Origin: Saccharococcus thermophilus
GTDB taxonomy: Bacteria > Bacillota > Bacilli > Bacillales > Anoxybacillaceae
Assembly: GCF_011761475.1 (NCBI RefSeq)
Contig: NZ_JAASRS010000001.1
Span: 1,612,001 to 1,676,000 of the forward strand
Direction of reading: 5' to 3'
Length of the DNA stretch: 64,000 nucleotides
The position numbers and the translations under genes were made by a program. Shown one piece after another: positions 29,180-38,843 of this stretch. The notes beneath the pieces were generated by a model, which was not told the DNA's origin, did not search any database, and saw only the letters and a program-made list of their open reading frames with translations. The number at the start of each line of letters is the position of its first letter. Position 1 is the first letter of the stretch.

Positions 29180-29866
29180 TTATTCCACGCTTTCTCCTCG
29201 TTTATTCCCCATATTCTCCGCTTTCCTTGCCTCCAGCTGCCGTTCAAAACTATAGCGAATTAATCGCACTCGATCCTGCGGCGCTACGTCTAAAAATTGC
29301 AGCGATGCCTTGTTGATGCCATTTTCACCTTGAAATATCCGGACGATTTTCGCTTTTATTTTTAAATAATGATATTCACCCGACCTCATGGTGAGCACTA
29401 ACCATGCCTCGACGACCATTCCAGGCAGCAGTTGCCGCTCATATCGCGGCGGCAAAACGACCGCCGCTCCGCCGGCGCTAATATCGCTCGTCATGGTCGC
29501 AAACGGTGTAAATTCCTGATGAAGCGGGTGAATCGCCACATCGGTATTGACTTTGACTCTCACATACCGCCGGCGCTGAATGCGCACGAGCTTGTCTGCA
29601 CCCGGATAAGCGAGGACAACCATCGGCACCGGCTGCCGCACCTTCCCGGTTATTTCTGTTTCAAACAAATAAAGGCAATCATCTTGTCCGACAAAACTTG
29701 CTTTAAATTGCATTCCGTTTAGCAAAAATACTGTTTTTCCCGTCTTTTCATAAATCGGGTAACTAATGTGTATATAATGATCCCCTATTTCTAACACTTT
29801 GCTTTTATACTTTTCTCCCCCGCCGTCCAACGGTTCTAACATTAACGCATCCCCTATTTTCAACAT
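29180..29866 (-). CDS. ypfA: PilZ-domain c-di-GMP receptor (flagellar clutch, MotI/DgrA)
   Basis: In B. subtilis this protein binds cyclic di-GMP and then disengages the flagellar stator MotA, stopping rotation. The 228 residues comprise an N-terminal YcgR-like domain (1-95) and a PilZ domain with the c-di-GMP motif RxxxR in QRRRYVRV and the DISAGG motif about 35 residues on. Length and location match ypfA. Confidence 0.93.
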   Translation of the reverse strand: MLKIGDALMLEPLDGGGEKYKSKVLEIGDHYIHISYPIYEKTGKTVFLLNGMQFKASFVGQDDCLYLFETEITGKVRQPVPMVVLAYPGADKLVRIQRRRYVRVKVNTDVAIHPLHQEFTPFATMTSDISAGGAAVVLPPRYERQLLPGMVVEAWLVLTMRSGEYHYLKIKAKIVRIFQGENGINKASLQFLDVAPQDRVRLIRYSFERQLEARKAENMGNKRGESVE

Positions 29867-29951
29867 CGTCTCTCCCTCTCGTTTTCCTCTCCCTATTTAT
29901 TAAAGCAAAAAGGAAAAGCTTTCAGCAAGCTTTTCCTGTAAAACGGCATTC

Positions 29952-31295
29952 CTAACTATAGCTTTGTTCGGCGCTTTGCAGTTTTTCCACCTTTTCTTCC
30001 ATTCCTGTGTTTGCATTAATAAAAATTTGATACGTATCCTCTCCAAGTGTTCCTAAAAATTCATAGCAATGCACTGGTTTGTTCAGGTCGTTTGTAATGA
30101 CCGCCTGGCGCTGTTCCATGATTTTTAAGTTTGGGTTTACTTTTTGCTTCGCTTGTTCGGCCGTCAATTTCGGCTTTGCCAGCGGGCGTTTGACCGGAGA
30201 AGATAAGTAATCGCGTGCGGAAAAGCCGACAATCGTGCCGTCATCAAGAGCTATCTTCATTTTAATCGCTTCCGGATAGATGCGAATCCCGTTTTCATTT
30301 GTCACAAATGTTAATACAGCGACATTATCATATTGAGCGCTGTCATAAAGCTCTAAGTTTTTAAACTGATGCCGCTCTAAAAATCTCATTCCTCTATTTG
30401 CCGCTTCATACAGACTGATCGTCTGTTTTCCGATTGGCCGGCTATTGATGACCCAGATCGGATAGCCGCCTTTTTCCGTAATATCCATATAAATATCGCC
30501 TTTTGTTTTCGGATCGTGTATCGTCAAACTGTAAAAGCGTTCATCCGCTCCTTTTCCGCTCGCCGTTACTTTGATGCTTTCCGTACCCTTTAGCCCAAGA
30601 AAAGAACGGGCAATGCGCTTTGCTTCATGTTTAGAAATCGGTTTTCCTTGCGCGTGAACAAAACCTTTTTCCACATTTTCGAGGCCAATAAAAGTCGGGC
30701 CAAATTCGGACGACTTCGTAAAAGTATCTACATTTTTTTCCACCGTTTTGAATCCGTCGATAATGACGTTATCGCCGGAACGATCGTTCGTGGCGAGCGC
30801 CAATTCGACATCCATCCAGCGCAAGTTGTTTTTTAATACTAAATGCTGGACATTGCGCAGTTCTTGTTGAATGGTTGCCGCATTTTTATATAGCGCCTGT
30901 AGCGTACGATATTCCCCATTGGTGAGCGGTTCTTTTTCCAAATCGCGAATCGCTGTCCGATAGCTGAATTCTCCTATTTTTGCAAGGAACTCTTGCGTTT
31001 TGTTAAACGGAAGCAAGGAGAGTGGCAATTGTCCGACATCAGAGTGAGCTTCCGAAGCGATTTTCCATACTTCCGCCAAAGCCGGAGACAGAGAGACGCG
31101 CGAATTCATGGCGAGCGTGGCGCCGATTTTATCATGCAATAAATCAATTTGATAGGTTAAGTCGTGGAATGCACGCTGGTAGTTGTTTTCCGCGTGAATT
31201 AAAATCGCGTTTTTTTCCTTATGTTCCCTGTACCCCCAATACGCCGTTCCCATTACGGCAAGCGATAATACGCCGATTAATAAATTTCGTACCAT
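29952..31295 (-). CDS. ypeB: Sporulation protein YpeB
   Basis: Needed for SleB to be stable and localised in the spore. The 447 residues have an N-terminal hydrophobic anchor (about 4-20), a long helical domain and three C-terminal PepSY repeats, visible as recurring KxxAKxIA and VGFSARDYL-type segments. It follows sleB by about 20 bases in the usual sleB-ypeB order. Confidence 0.95.
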   Translation of the reverse strand: MVRNLLIGVLSLAVMGTAYWGYREHKEKNAILIHAENNYQRAFHDLTYQIDLLHDKIGATLAMNSRVSLSPALAEVWKIASEAHSDVGQLPLSLLPFNKTQEFLAKIGEFSYRTAIRDLEKEPLTNGEYRTLQALYKNAATIQQELRNVQHLVLKNNLRWMDVELALATNDRSGDNVIIDGFKTVEKNVDTFTKSSEFGPTFIGLENVEKGFVHAQGKPISKHEAKRIARSFLGLKGTESIKVTASGKGADERFYSLTIHDPKTKGDIYMDITEKGGYPIWVINSRPIGKQTISLYEAANRGMRFLERHQFKNLELYDSAQYDNVAVLTFVTNENGIRIYPEAIKMKIALDDGTIVGFSARDYLSSPVKRPLAKPKLTAEQAKQKVNPNLKIMEQRQAVITNDLNKPVHCYEFLGTLGEDTYQIFINANTGMEEKVEKLQSAEQSYS

Positions 31296-31314
31296 TCCTG
31301 TTCACCTCCTGGCA

Positions 31315-32133
31315 TTATTTACAAAAAATATGTTTACCGATCTGCTTAATTTGCGGCCGATTCCAAATCCATGCACTCGTTGCCGTCGCCGGGTTGAAAT
31401 AATAAATCGCTCCATCGGTAGGATCCCAACCGTTAATCGCATCGAGCACCGCCTTTTTCGATGTTTCATCCGGCGTCAGCCAAATTTGTCCATCGGCTAC
31501 CGCCGTGAATGCCCCAGGTTGAAAAATTACGCCCGCCACTGTATGCGGGAACGCAGGATGCTCAAGACGGTTTAAAATGACGGCCGCCACCGCGACTTTA
31601 CCGATATAAGGCTCTCCGCGCGCTTCTCCATAAACGGCGTTTGCCATCAGTTGAATATCGTTTTGCGAGAAACCTTTTGGCACATTGGAAGCTGTCGCTT
31701 TTACCGATGATCTGTTTGCAAAGCCGCTTCTATTGTTTCCCTTTACTTGCTGGCTTAACGGCCTGCCTCCGTAATGGGTAAAATCATTGCCTTTACGAAT
31801 TTGCTCTTTCACAAATCGCTCATGGTATTTTGATACCCTTACTAGCTTTGCTTTTGTGCTCGCACCGACAAGCCCGTCCACCGGGAGTCCATACTCATAT
31901 TGGAAATTGCGCACCGCCCAGTACGTTCTCCAGCCATAAACGCCATCAATTTTTCCAGTGTAAAATCCGATATATTGCAGCCGTGCCTGCAGTTCGAGAA
32001 CATCATCGCCAACTGCCCCGCGTTGAATGACTTGATTGGAGAATGCTTTTGCTTCTTCAGCCGGTTTTATGAAAATAAATAGACAAGCAACAATGACGCC
32101 AAGCCATAAATATCGCTGCATCTTCCTAACCAT
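31315..32133 (-). CDS. sleB: Spore cortex-lytic enzyme SleB
   Basis: Lytic transglycosylase that degrades the cortex during germination. The 272 residues hold an N-terminal signal ending near AKA-FS, a peptidoglycan-binding domain (GAVGDDVLELQARLQYIGFYTGKIDG region, about 38-95) and a C-terminal hydrolase_2 domain with AVYGEARGEPYIGKVAVAAV, whose glutamate is catalytic. The ATG at 32133 follows GGGAGGG by seven bases. Forms an operon with ypeB. Confidence 0.96.
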   Translation of the reverse strand: MVRKMQRYLWLGVIVACLFIFIKPAEEAKAFSNQVIQRGAVGDDVLELQARLQYIGFYTGKIDGVYGWRTYWAVRNFQYEYGLPVDGLVGASTKAKLVRVSKYHERFVKEQIRKGNDFTHYGGRPLSQQVKGNNRSGFANRSSVKATASNVPKGFSQNDIQLMANAVYGEARGEPYIGKVAVAAVILNRLEHPAFPHTVAGVIFQPGAFTAVADGQIWLTPDETSKKAVLDAINGWDPTDGAIYYFNPATATSAWIWNRPQIKQIGKHIFCK

Positions 32134-32226
32134 ACGTGAACCCTCCCGTATTGCGACTGTTGTTTTATCCCTATTTTCTTTCGAATTTGCCTTTTTATAC
32201 AAAAAAAAGCAAAAAGCCAAGCTTCA

Positions 32227-32901
32227 TTATGCTTGGCTTTTTGCCGAAGGGATTCTTTCGTAATCGTGCAGGCCTTTTGCTTGTTTCACTTTGCGAAGCG
32301 CAGACCACCATAATAGCAGCATGAACGGAACCATGTAATATCCCCATTTCTCCTGCGTTAACAAAATGAAATCATACATTCCATGCAACAGAAAAGACAG
32401 CAAAAACGCAAGAAACAAGTAAAGCCGTTTCTTCCTCGTAAATTTTGCTTTGCCAAAATAAAAGCCCATAATGACAGCAAATAAAGCATGGCTGGAAACA
32501 GGCAAAAGCGCTCTTGTTACAGCAAATTTCACTCCATTTGCCAATAGATACAAAATATTTTCCATCGTCGCAAACCCAAGCGACACGCTGGCGCTGTAAA
32601 CAATGCCGTCGTATGGCTCATCAAACTCATGATGATCATAAACAAAGAAATAAACGATAAACCATTTTACAAACTCTTCCAATAATCCGGACAAAAAAAA
32701 GGCGTGAACAACCGTAGAATCTGCAACTCCCTCGACACGAAACACATATTGAATAAACATAATCGGAAACACAAGCAGCGCTCCGATAAGAAATATTCGC
32801 AGCACAAAAGACAACGGTTCCGTTTCATATTCGTCTTTTAAATAAAAATAACTAAGTAGTGCAACCCCTGAAGCAATGCCAGCGGAAATTAACGTGAACA
32901 T
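32227..32901 (-). CDS. prsW: Intramembrane protease PrsW
   Basis: Membrane protease that makes the first cut in anti-sigma factor RsiW in B. subtilis. The 224 residues have about seven hydrophobic segments, the glutamate pair in LLEEFVKW, the ENILYL motif and the conserved histidines in SSHALFAV and LLHGMYDF. The ATG at 32901 (MFTLISAGIA) matches the B. subtilis start and follows GGGG. Neither sigW nor rsiW is in the window. Confidence 0.95.
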   Translation of the reverse strand: MFTLISAGIASGVALLSYFYLKDEYETEPLSFVLRIFLIGALLVFPIMFIQYVFRVEGVADSTVVHAFFLSGLLEEFVKWFIVYFFVYDHHEFDEPYDGIVYSASVSLGFATMENILYLLANGVKFAVTRALLPVSSHALFAVIMGFYFGKAKFTRKKRLYLFLAFLLSFLLHGMYDFILLTQEKWGYYMVPFMLLLWWSALRKVKQAKGLHDYERIPSAKSQA

Positions 32902-33010
32902 ACAAATCCCCGTTTCCATTCGTTTTCTTTATGGTAACATGAGAATGGGATATTTGAAAATGGTCTTCTCGTATTTCAACATCATAGAATTTTCAAACGG
33001 AGGGAAAATA

Positions 33011-33982
33011 ATGAAAAAAATTCTTATTATTCATACAGGCGGCACCATTTCGATGAGAGAAGATGAAGAAACGGGCGCCGTTCGTCCGGAGGACACGCAT
33101 CCGTTTCACGATGTCGCTCCGCCATTAGCAAGCCTCGGTGATATTCACATCGAAGAATTATTTCACTTACCGTCGCCGCACATCACGCCGCAGGAAATGT
33201 TGCAGTTGCGCAATCGCATTGAAGAAAAAATCGCCAACGAACAAATGGAAGGCATTGTTGTTACACATGGAACAGACACCCTCGAAGAAACGGCGTATTT
33301 TTTAGATTTAACCGTTCGAACCGACATACCGATTGTCGTTACCGGCGCCATGCGCTCTAGCAACGAAATCGGCGCCGACGGGCTGTACAACTTAATCTCG
33401 TCTGTAAAAGTAGCAGGAAGCGAGGAAGCGCGCGGAAAAGGGGTATTGGTTGTTCTGAATGATGAAATTCATACGGCAAAAAACGTGACAAAAACACATA
33501 CGTCGAATATTGCAACATTTCAAAGTCCGCAGTACGGCCCGATTGGGATCGTCACAAAACGGGGGGTGTTTTTCCACCACGCTCCAACAAAACGTACGAC
33601 ATATCCAATTCAAAATATATCGAAAAACGTGATTTTATTAAAAGCGTATGCCGGTATGGATGAAGCGATTTTTCATGCGATTCAAACGCTTCAACTTGAC
33701 GGAGTCGTCATTGAAGCGTTAGGACAAGGAAATCTGCCGCCGCGTGCCGCTAAAGGGGTTCGCTCCCTCATTGATGCCGGCATCCCGGTCGTTCTTGTTT
33801 CCCGCTGCTTTAACGGAATTGTGCAAGATATTTACGGATATGAAGGCGGCGGAAAGCAGCTAAAAGAAATGGGAGTCATTTTTTCGAATGGGCTAAACGG
33901 ACAAAAAGCGCGCATCAAACTGCTTGTCGCGCTAGAAATAACGAGCGACCCACAGAAGCTGCAAGAAATGTTTATGGAATAA
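33011..33982 (+). CDS. ansA: L-asparaginase, type I
   Basis: Hydrolyses asparagine to aspartate and ammonia in the cytoplasm. The 323 residues begin MKKILIIHTGGTIS, with the first catalytic threonine in TGGTI, and carry the second signature VVTHGTDTLEETA. No signal peptide. The ATG at 33011 follows GGAGGG. Single plus-strand gene between prsW and ypdA; not at this place in B. subtilis. Confidence 0.95.
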   Translation: MKKILIIHTGGTISMREDEETGAVRPEDTHPFHDVAPPLASLGDIHIEELFHLPSPHITPQEMLQLRNRIEEKIANEQMEGIVVTHGTDTLEETAYFLDLTVRTDIPIVVTGAMRSSNEIGADGLYNLISSVKVAGSEEARGKGVLVVLNDEIHTAKNVTKTHTSNIATFQSPQYGPIGIVTKRGVFFHHAPTKRTTYPIQNISKNVILLKAYAGMDEAIFHAIQTLQLDGVVIEALGQGNLPPRAAKGVRSLIDAGIPVVLVSRCFNGIVQDIYGYEGGGKQLKEMGVIFSNGLNGQKARIKLLVALEITSDPQKLQEMFME

Positions 33983-33984
33983 TC

Positions 33985-34020
33985 AAGGAGGCCGGTCTTT
34001 TTCCAGCCTCCTTCTATTAT
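33985..34020 (+). terminator. Terminator of ansA
   Basis: AAGGAGGC and GCCTCCTT form an 8-bp stem around a 13-base loop just after the ansA stop. The T tract is poor (CTATTATT), and the stem abuts the convergent ypdA gene. Confidence 0.65.
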
Positions 34021-35000
34021 TGCCGTTTTTCCTCTTCCCGTTTTACAATGCAGGCAGCAATTTGTCCGCCGTGAAAGCGACCGTTTTCAATAAAAATTTC
34101 ATTGGCATCATTTCCTGCCGCAATAACGCCTGCGATAAAAATGCCGCGCACATTCGTTTCCATCGTTTCTGGATTGTAAAGCGGCCGCCCCGTTTCAGGG
34201 TCGACTTCCACTCCCATTTTTTTCAAAAACTCATGGTCAGGATGATATCCTGTCATCGCAAAGACAAAATCATTTTTTATTTTTTTGATTTCGCCTCCTA
34301 CTTCATAAACGACGGCATTCTCCGTAATTTCTTTTACATGGGCGTTAAACTCCATTTTAATAATGCCTTTGCGTACTAGCGAGTCAAATTCCGGCAAAAT
34401 CCATGGTTTAATGCTTGGCGAGTATCCACTCCCCCGGTACAACACCGTGACGCGAGCTCCTGCTCTGACAAGTTCTAGCGCCGCATCCACACTGGAGTTT
34501 TTTCCGCCAATGACGACACAATCGGTGTTGTAATACGGGTGCGCTTCTTTAAAATAGTGCATTACTTTTGGTAAATCTTCTCCCGGTATGTTCATATAGT
34601 TTGGGTGATCATAATATCCGGTCGCAACAATGACATATTCGGCACGATATTGTCCTTTTGTCGTTTGAACAAGAAATGTTCCATCATCTTGTTTTTTTAC
34701 TTGTTCCACTTTTTCAAACGTTTGTACACGCACTTGTTTTCTCGTAACTACTTCGCGATAATAAGCGAGCGCTTGGTTGCGCTTTGGCTTTGGATTTTCG
34801 GTAATAAACGGCACTCCGCCGATTTCGAGGCGGTCGCTCGTGCTAAAAAAGGTTTGATGGGTTGGAAATCGATAAATGGAATGGACAATATTCCCTTTTT
34901 CTATCACTAACGGACGATAACCGACATCTTGCAAAGCGATTGCCGCAGCAAGCCCGCAAGGCCCTCCGCCGACAATAATAATTTTTTCTTCTTTCGCCAT
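34017..35000 (-). CDS. ypdA: Bacillithiol disulfide reductase (YpdA)
   Basis: FAD-dependent NADPH oxidoreductase that reduces bacillithiol disulfide in Firmicutes. The 327 residues start with a dinucleotide fold, VGGGPCGLAAA, a second NADPH site VIGGKNSSVDAALELV, and ATGYYDHP and AMTGYHPDHEF elements. The ATG at 35000 was chosen to begin at MAKEEKIII. Same position as B. subtilis, next to gudB. Confidence 0.93.
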   Translation of the reverse strand: MAKEEKIIIVGGGPCGLAAAIALQDVGYRPLVIEKGNIVHSIYRFPTHQTFFSTSDRLEIGGVPFITENPKPKRNQALAYYREVVTRKQVRVQTFEKVEQVKKQDDGTFLVQTTKGQYRAEYVIVATGYYDHPNYMNIPGEDLPKVMHYFKEAHPYYNTDCVVIGGKNSSVDAALELVRAGARVTVLYRGSGYSPSIKPWILPEFDSLVRKGIIKMEFNAHVKEITENAVVYEVGGEIKKIKNDFVFAMTGYHPDHEFLKKMGVEVDPETGRPLYNPETMETNVRGIFIAGVIAAGNDANEIFIENGRFHGGQIAACIVKREEEKRQ

Positions 35001-35021
35001 GCCCTTCACTCCTTTAATATC

Positions 35022-35056
35022 AAAAAAATCCCCTATCATATGATAGGGGATTTTTT
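35022..35056 (-). terminator. Terminator of gudB
   Basis: A perfect 22-base palindrome (TCCCCTATCAT and complement) flanked by A on one side and T on the other, giving six or seven T residues on either strand. Confidence 0.88.
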
Positions 35057-35087
35057 GGCGTGTTGTAAATAAGTTAATTTGTCCTTT

Positions 35088-36365
35088 TTATACCCAGCCG
35101 CGGAAACGGCACGCTTCCGCCATTTTGCGGACGCCGACCATATAAGCGGCCAAGCGCATATCAACGCGGCGTGTTTGCGCCATTTCATATACGTTATTGA
35201 ACGCTTTCACCATTACTTTTTCTAACCGTTCTTCCACTTCTTCTTCTGTCCAATAATATCCTTGGTTGTTTTGCACCCATTCGAAATACGAGACCGTTAC
35301 GCCGCCCGCGCTCGCTAATACGTCCGGAACAAGCAAAATGCCGCGTTTTGTTAAAATTTCCGTCGCCTCTAGCGTCGTCGGGCCGTTTGCCGCTTCCACG
35401 ACAATGCTTGCTTTAATATTTGGTGCATTCTCTTCCGTAATTTGGTTTTCAATCGCTGCTGGCACTAAAATATCGCAGTCGAGCTCCAACAACTCTTTAT
35501 TTGTAATCGTATTTTTAAACAATTTTGTTACCGTTCCAAAGCTGTCGCGGCGCTCCAATAAATAATCGATATCTAAACCGTTTGGGTCATAAAGCGCTCC
35601 ATATACATCGGAAATACCGATGACTTTTGCGCCAGCATCATGCATGAATTTCGCTAAAAAGCTGCCCGCATTTCCAAAGCCTTGGATGACGACGCGGGCG
35701 CCTTTTAAATCAATGCCGCGTTTTTTCGCCGCTTCACGAATGCAGATCGTAACCCCTTTTGCTGTCGCTGTTTCACGACCGTGCGATCCACCTAGCACTA
35801 GCGGTTTTCCTGTAATAAATCCAGGAGAGTTAAATTCGTCAATACGGCTATATTCGTCCATCATCCATGCCATAATTTGCGAGTTCGTAAAGACATCTGG
35901 AGCAGGAATATCTTTTGTCGGACCAACGATTTGGCTAATCGCGCGCACATAGCCGCGGCTTAACCGCTCCAATTCACGGAATGACATCGTACGCGGATCA
36001 CAGACAATTCCGCCTTTCCCACCGCCATACGGCAAATCGACAATGCCACATTTTAGGCTCATCCAAATAGATAGCGCTTTCACTTCGCGCTCCGTTACGT
36101 TAGGATGGAAGCGAACGCCCCCCTTAGTTGGACCAACCGCATCGTTATGCTGGGCGCGGTAGCCGGTAAAAATTTTGACGGTACCGTCATCCATGCGGAC
36201 CGGAATTCTTACTGTCAGCATGCGAATCGGTTCTTTAAGCAACTCGTATACTTCTTCCGGATATCCCAGCTTTTCCAGAGCTCTATGTATAACGATTTGC
36301 GTTGCTGCTAATACATCATATTCTTTTTGTTCTTTTTCTTCGCTGGTATGCTTATCGGCTACCAT
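35088..36365 (-). CDS. gudB: NAD-dependent glutamate dehydrogenase
   Basis: Deaminates glutamate to 2-oxoglutarate and ammonia. The 425 residues include GPTKGGVRFHP, the catalytic lysine in PYGGGKGGI, a Rossmann GFGNAGSF and PAAIENQITEENA. The site of the cryptic duplication of strain 168 gudB reads once here (TEREVKALSIW), so the enzyme should be active. ATG follows AGGAGGT. A sigma-A promoter is close upstream. Confidence 0.96.
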   Translation of the reverse strand: MVADKHTSEEKEQKEYDVLAATQIVIHRALEKLGYPEEVYELLKEPIRMLTVRIPVRMDDGTVKIFTGYRAQHNDAVGPTKGGVRFHPNVTEREVKALSIWMSLKCGIVDLPYGGGKGGIVCDPRTMSFRELERLSRGYVRAISQIVGPTKDIPAPDVFTNSQIMAWMMDEYSRIDEFNSPGFITGKPLVLGGSHGRETATAKGVTICIREAAKKRGIDLKGARVVIQGFGNAGSFLAKFMHDAGAKVIGISDVYGALYDPNGLDIDYLLERRDSFGTVTKLFKNTITNKELLELDCDILVPAAIENQITEENAPNIKASIVVEAANGPTTLEATEILTKRGILLVPDVLASAGGVTVSYFEWVQNNQGYYWTEEEVEERLEKVMVKAFNNVYEMAQTRRVDMRLAAYMVGVRKMAEACRFRGWV

Positions 36366-36419
36366 ACGTAAACCTCCTATAAGCTCGCAATGATATGATA
36401 TTGTCGCCTTTCATGTCAT

Positions 36420-36447
36420 AGTATACACCTTATTACTATTTATGCAA
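36420..36447 (-). promoter_or_regulatory. Sigma-A-like promoter of gudB
   Basis: TTGCAT (36447-36442) and TATACT (36425-36420) with a 16-base spacer, 55 bases before the start codon. The rest of this 248-base gap is AT-rich and empty apart from the mecB terminator. Confidence 0.6.
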
Positions 36448-36568
36448 AGAAAAAAAAATAAAATGGCAAACGATTTATGACTATTTATAACCATTTACAT
36501 TTTTTTTATGTTTATATGCTAGTTTTTCCTTATTGTATATTGATTTTTCTTGCCTTTTAACACCCCCA

Positions 36569-36606
36569 TAAAAAACCAGACTCCTTGTCCACATAGAGGA
36601 GTCTGG
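36569..36606 (-). terminator. Terminator of mecB
   Basis: CCAGACTCCT and AGGAGTCTGG form a 10-bp stem with an 11-base loop and TTTTTTATGG on the minus strand, starting just after the mecB stop. Confidence 0.9.
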
Positions 36607-36613
36607 TCGTGCG

Positions 36614-37204
36614 TTAACGTGCCGGAAAATAATGAACGAGTTGTTCAATCGCTCGATGCTCGATTAGTTTTTTACCATATTCTTGCACACGATGTATCGT
36701 TATCGTCGAAGGGCTACCGAACTCCGCCAGTAAAGCGATAAAATTATCGACCGGAATTGGAGGTTCTTCCGCAACATGCAAGTAGAACCGGTTTTGGTAA
36801 GAATAGAGGGTTCCGTCTAAGCAACCGATTGCATATAGACGATGAGCAAGCTGAATGACATCTTCAAATGTTTGAAATTCGTAAAATATATCATCGCTCT
36901 CATCGAGCGTTACTTGCATTTCAATGTAATCGTCGGCAAATTCTTCCTCCATTTCATCGTATTCGCCCTCGCTTGTTACGATAACAACCATCCCCTGTGC
37001 CGGTAAAGAGTATACTTCCACTGCGATCGACCCGTTTACTTCAAAGCCAAGCTCTTCGCTTGCCTCCTCAATCATCTCCCGAAATAATTGATGAACTTTA
37101 AACGTATCTTTCCATAAATCGTCTTTCGTTAAACCGCGATCCATTAAATCATCAAACGTAAGGAAAATTTTAATTTTATTGTGGGTTAAGCGTTCAAGAC
37201 GCAT
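36614..37204 (-). CDS. mecB: Adapter protein MecB (YpbH), MecA paralogue
   Basis: Adapter for the ClpC ATPase. The 196 residues begin MRLERLTHNKIKIFLTFDDL, the MecA N-terminal substrate-binding signature, followed by an acidic linker and the C-terminal ClpC-binding domain ending YGKKLIEHRAIEQL. The ATG at 37204 follows GGAGG at seven bases. Located between gudB and ypbG as B. subtilis ypbH. Confidence 0.92.
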   Translation of the reverse strand: MRLERLTHNKIKIFLTFDDLMDRGLTKDDLWKDTFKVHQLFREMIEEASEELGFEVNGSIAVEVYSLPAQGMVVIVTSEGEYDEMEEEFADDYIEMQVTLDESDDIFYEFQTFEDVIQLAHRLYAIGCLDGTLYSYQNRFYLHVAEEPPIPVDNFIALLAEFGSPSTITIHRVQEYGKKLIEHRAIEQLVHYFPAR

Positions 37205-37310
37205 CAACACCCCTCCTTACCTACACAGCCATCTCTTATGTTTATTGTATGAAACAATTCATAAATGGTTCGTTTGTTATTATTAATGAGTTTACATCGT
37301 TTGCAGTCAT

Positions 37311-38096
37311 TTAGACAAGCATTTTTTCTTTATCTTCTTCTTTCCTTGAACGAATGGTGATCAAATTCGTTTCCGCCGGCGCTCCAAGGCGAAGCGGAAT
37401 GGTTGTCGTTCCGTATCCGTTACTGACATAAACAGCGGTGCCGTTCACGCTTTTTAAACCGCCTTTTTCATAGAGTCCAAACGAAAAGAAACGAATTTGC
37501 CCTCCATGCGTATGACCGCTGATCACAAGCGAAATACGATGTTCAGGACGAAGGCGCCCGACAATTTTTGGATTATGCGAAGCAAGGATGCGGAATGCCT
37601 CCTCATCCACCCCCTGAAGCGCTTTGTCTAGCCTTGCACGCCGTTTGCTCATATCCTCTACTCCAATGAGAGCAAGCTTCTCTCCGTCAGGGGATTGCAA
37701 CATAACAGCACTATTTTCCAATATATGCACTCCCTCCTCCACTAAAAGCGAGCGCAAATCATATTCCGCTTCGTAATCATTATTTCCCCAAATAAAATAA
37801 ACCGGTCCAATCATTTTTAAACGGCGGATATTTTCCTTGACGCGCGCGGCGGGCACCCCTTTTTCCGTAAGGTCCCCGCCAACTAAAACAATATCCGCCT
37901 TTCCTTTTATTTCCTTCACAATTTTTTTCGCCAATATTCGCCGATGAAGATCAGAAATAAAAAAAATGGAAAACGCCCGAAAACTACTTGGAAACTGGGG
38001 AAAGGTCAATTCAATGCGAACAACACGGTTTCGATGCGCTTCCCACCACATATAAGCCAATATGCAGATAAAAACAAAAAAGGCGACCCAAACCAA
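37311..38096 (-). CDS. ypbG: Membrane-anchored metallophosphoesterase YpbG
   Basis: A calcineurin-type phosphoesterase with two metal ions. An N-terminal membrane anchor (about residues 2-18) precedes the domain motifs SDLH, GGDLTEKG, WGNNDYE, SHNP and SGHTHGGQ. Substrate unknown. The start is TTG at 38096, nine bases after GGGGG. Probably cotranscribed with the membrane protein gene upstream. Confidence 0.9.
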   Translation of the reverse strand: MVWVAFFVFICILAYMWWEAHRNRVVRIELTFPQFPSSFRAFSIFFISDLHRRILAKKIVKEIKGKADIVLVGGDLTEKGVPAARVKENIRRLKMIGPVYFIWGNNDYEAEYDLRSLLVEEGVHILENSAVMLQSPDGEKLALIGVEDMSKRRARLDKALQGVDEEAFRILASHNPKIVGRLRPEHRISLVISGHTHGGQIRFFSFGLYEKGGLKSVNGTAVYVSNGYGTTTIPLRLGAPAETNLITIRSRKEEDKEKMLV

Positions 38097-38127
38097 TATA
38101 TAATGCCCCCTATAAGTTTCGATTATG

Positions 38128-38505
38128 CTACCGAGAACGATCCAAATTCACCGATATCATACCATAAATCAAAGAGAAAATAAAAAATAAAGCAGTTAGC
38201 CTCACTTCCCATTGAAATAGCCAATAAAAGCTTCCCATCCCTCCGCAGCAAACAAACCATTCCATCCAACGCACCCGCTTTCGCCGCAAGCAGAAAACAA
38301 TTCCTTCGATGACGGTGCGAATCACCACCGCATTTGCCAAAAAGCCAATAAAAAAGCAAGTCAGCGCCAAAAACGTCCGCAAAGGATTAAAAATAAGCTC
38401 GGTGGTAAAACGGGTGAAATCAAACGGAGTCAATGGCGGCATCCAATGAATCATTAAATATCCCGCAAAAAATCCGACAGCAATACAAAACAGATGAAAC
38501 CACAT
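38128..38505 (-). CDS. Predicted membrane protein of unknown function
   Basis: A 125-residue protein with four hydrophobic segments (about residues 5-22, 42-64, 80-95, 103-118) and an arginine-rich loop, LRRKRVRW. No family recognised. It is not YpbF, which is at 39732-40181. The start has a good GGGAGG site and the gene lies 31 bases upstream of ypbG, so it is likely real and in the same transcript. Confidence 0.7.
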   Translation of the reverse strand: MWFHLFCIAVGFFAGYLMIHWMPPLTPFDFTRFTTELIFNPLRTFLALTCFFIGFLANAVVIRTVIEGIVFCLRRKRVRWMEWFVCCGGMGSFYWLFQWEVRLTALFFIFSLIYGMISVNLDRSR

Positions 38506-38553
38506 CCTGTTTCCTCCCTTTTTTCTTACATGTATTCACCGAAAAAGGGAGTC

Positions 38554-38580
38554 ATGAATAAAACGTAATGGTCATAAATA
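38554..38580 (+). promoter_or_regulatory. Possible SigE-type promoter of cotJ
   Basis: ATGAATA at 38554 followed by CATAAATA at 38573-38580 resembles the sigma-E pattern, though the spacing is short. cotJ of B. subtilis is SigE-dependent, which supports the reading. Confidence 0.4.
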
Positions 38581-38612
38581 TAGACTGAAACTCTGCCAAA
38601 AGGAGGTTTCTT

Positions 38613-38843
38613 ATGTTTACAACCCGAAAGCAATACGAACCTTATGTAAGCCCATTTGACCCTTGCCCGCCAATCCGCGTCAAAACATATGTCACCGCTC
38701 CAAACCAATATGTCGGATTTCAGCCGCCTAACTTGCCACAATTTCCTTTGCATGAAGCATTGAGAAAAGGAACCCTCTGGAAAATTTTTTATGATCCATA
38801 TTACGGTCCCTATGAAATGAAAACCAAAGGTGAGCCGCTATGA
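38613..38843 (+). CDS. cotJA: Spore coat-associated protein CotJA
   Basis: A 76-residue protein rich in proline and tyrosine (YEPYVSPFDPCPP near the N-terminus, FYDPYYGPYE near the C-terminus), typical of CotJA. Needed for coat incorporation of CotJC. Strong AAAGGAGG site. Overlaps cotJB by four bases. Confidence 0.93.
   Translation: MFTTRKQYEPYVSPFDPCPPIRVKTYVTAPNQYVGFQPPNLPQFPLHEALRKGTLWKIFYDPYYGPYEMKTKGEPL

Noticed and set aside
35088-36365. Cryptic gudB with duplicated codons as in strain 168
   Set aside because: The VKA codons occur once, so the gene looks functional.
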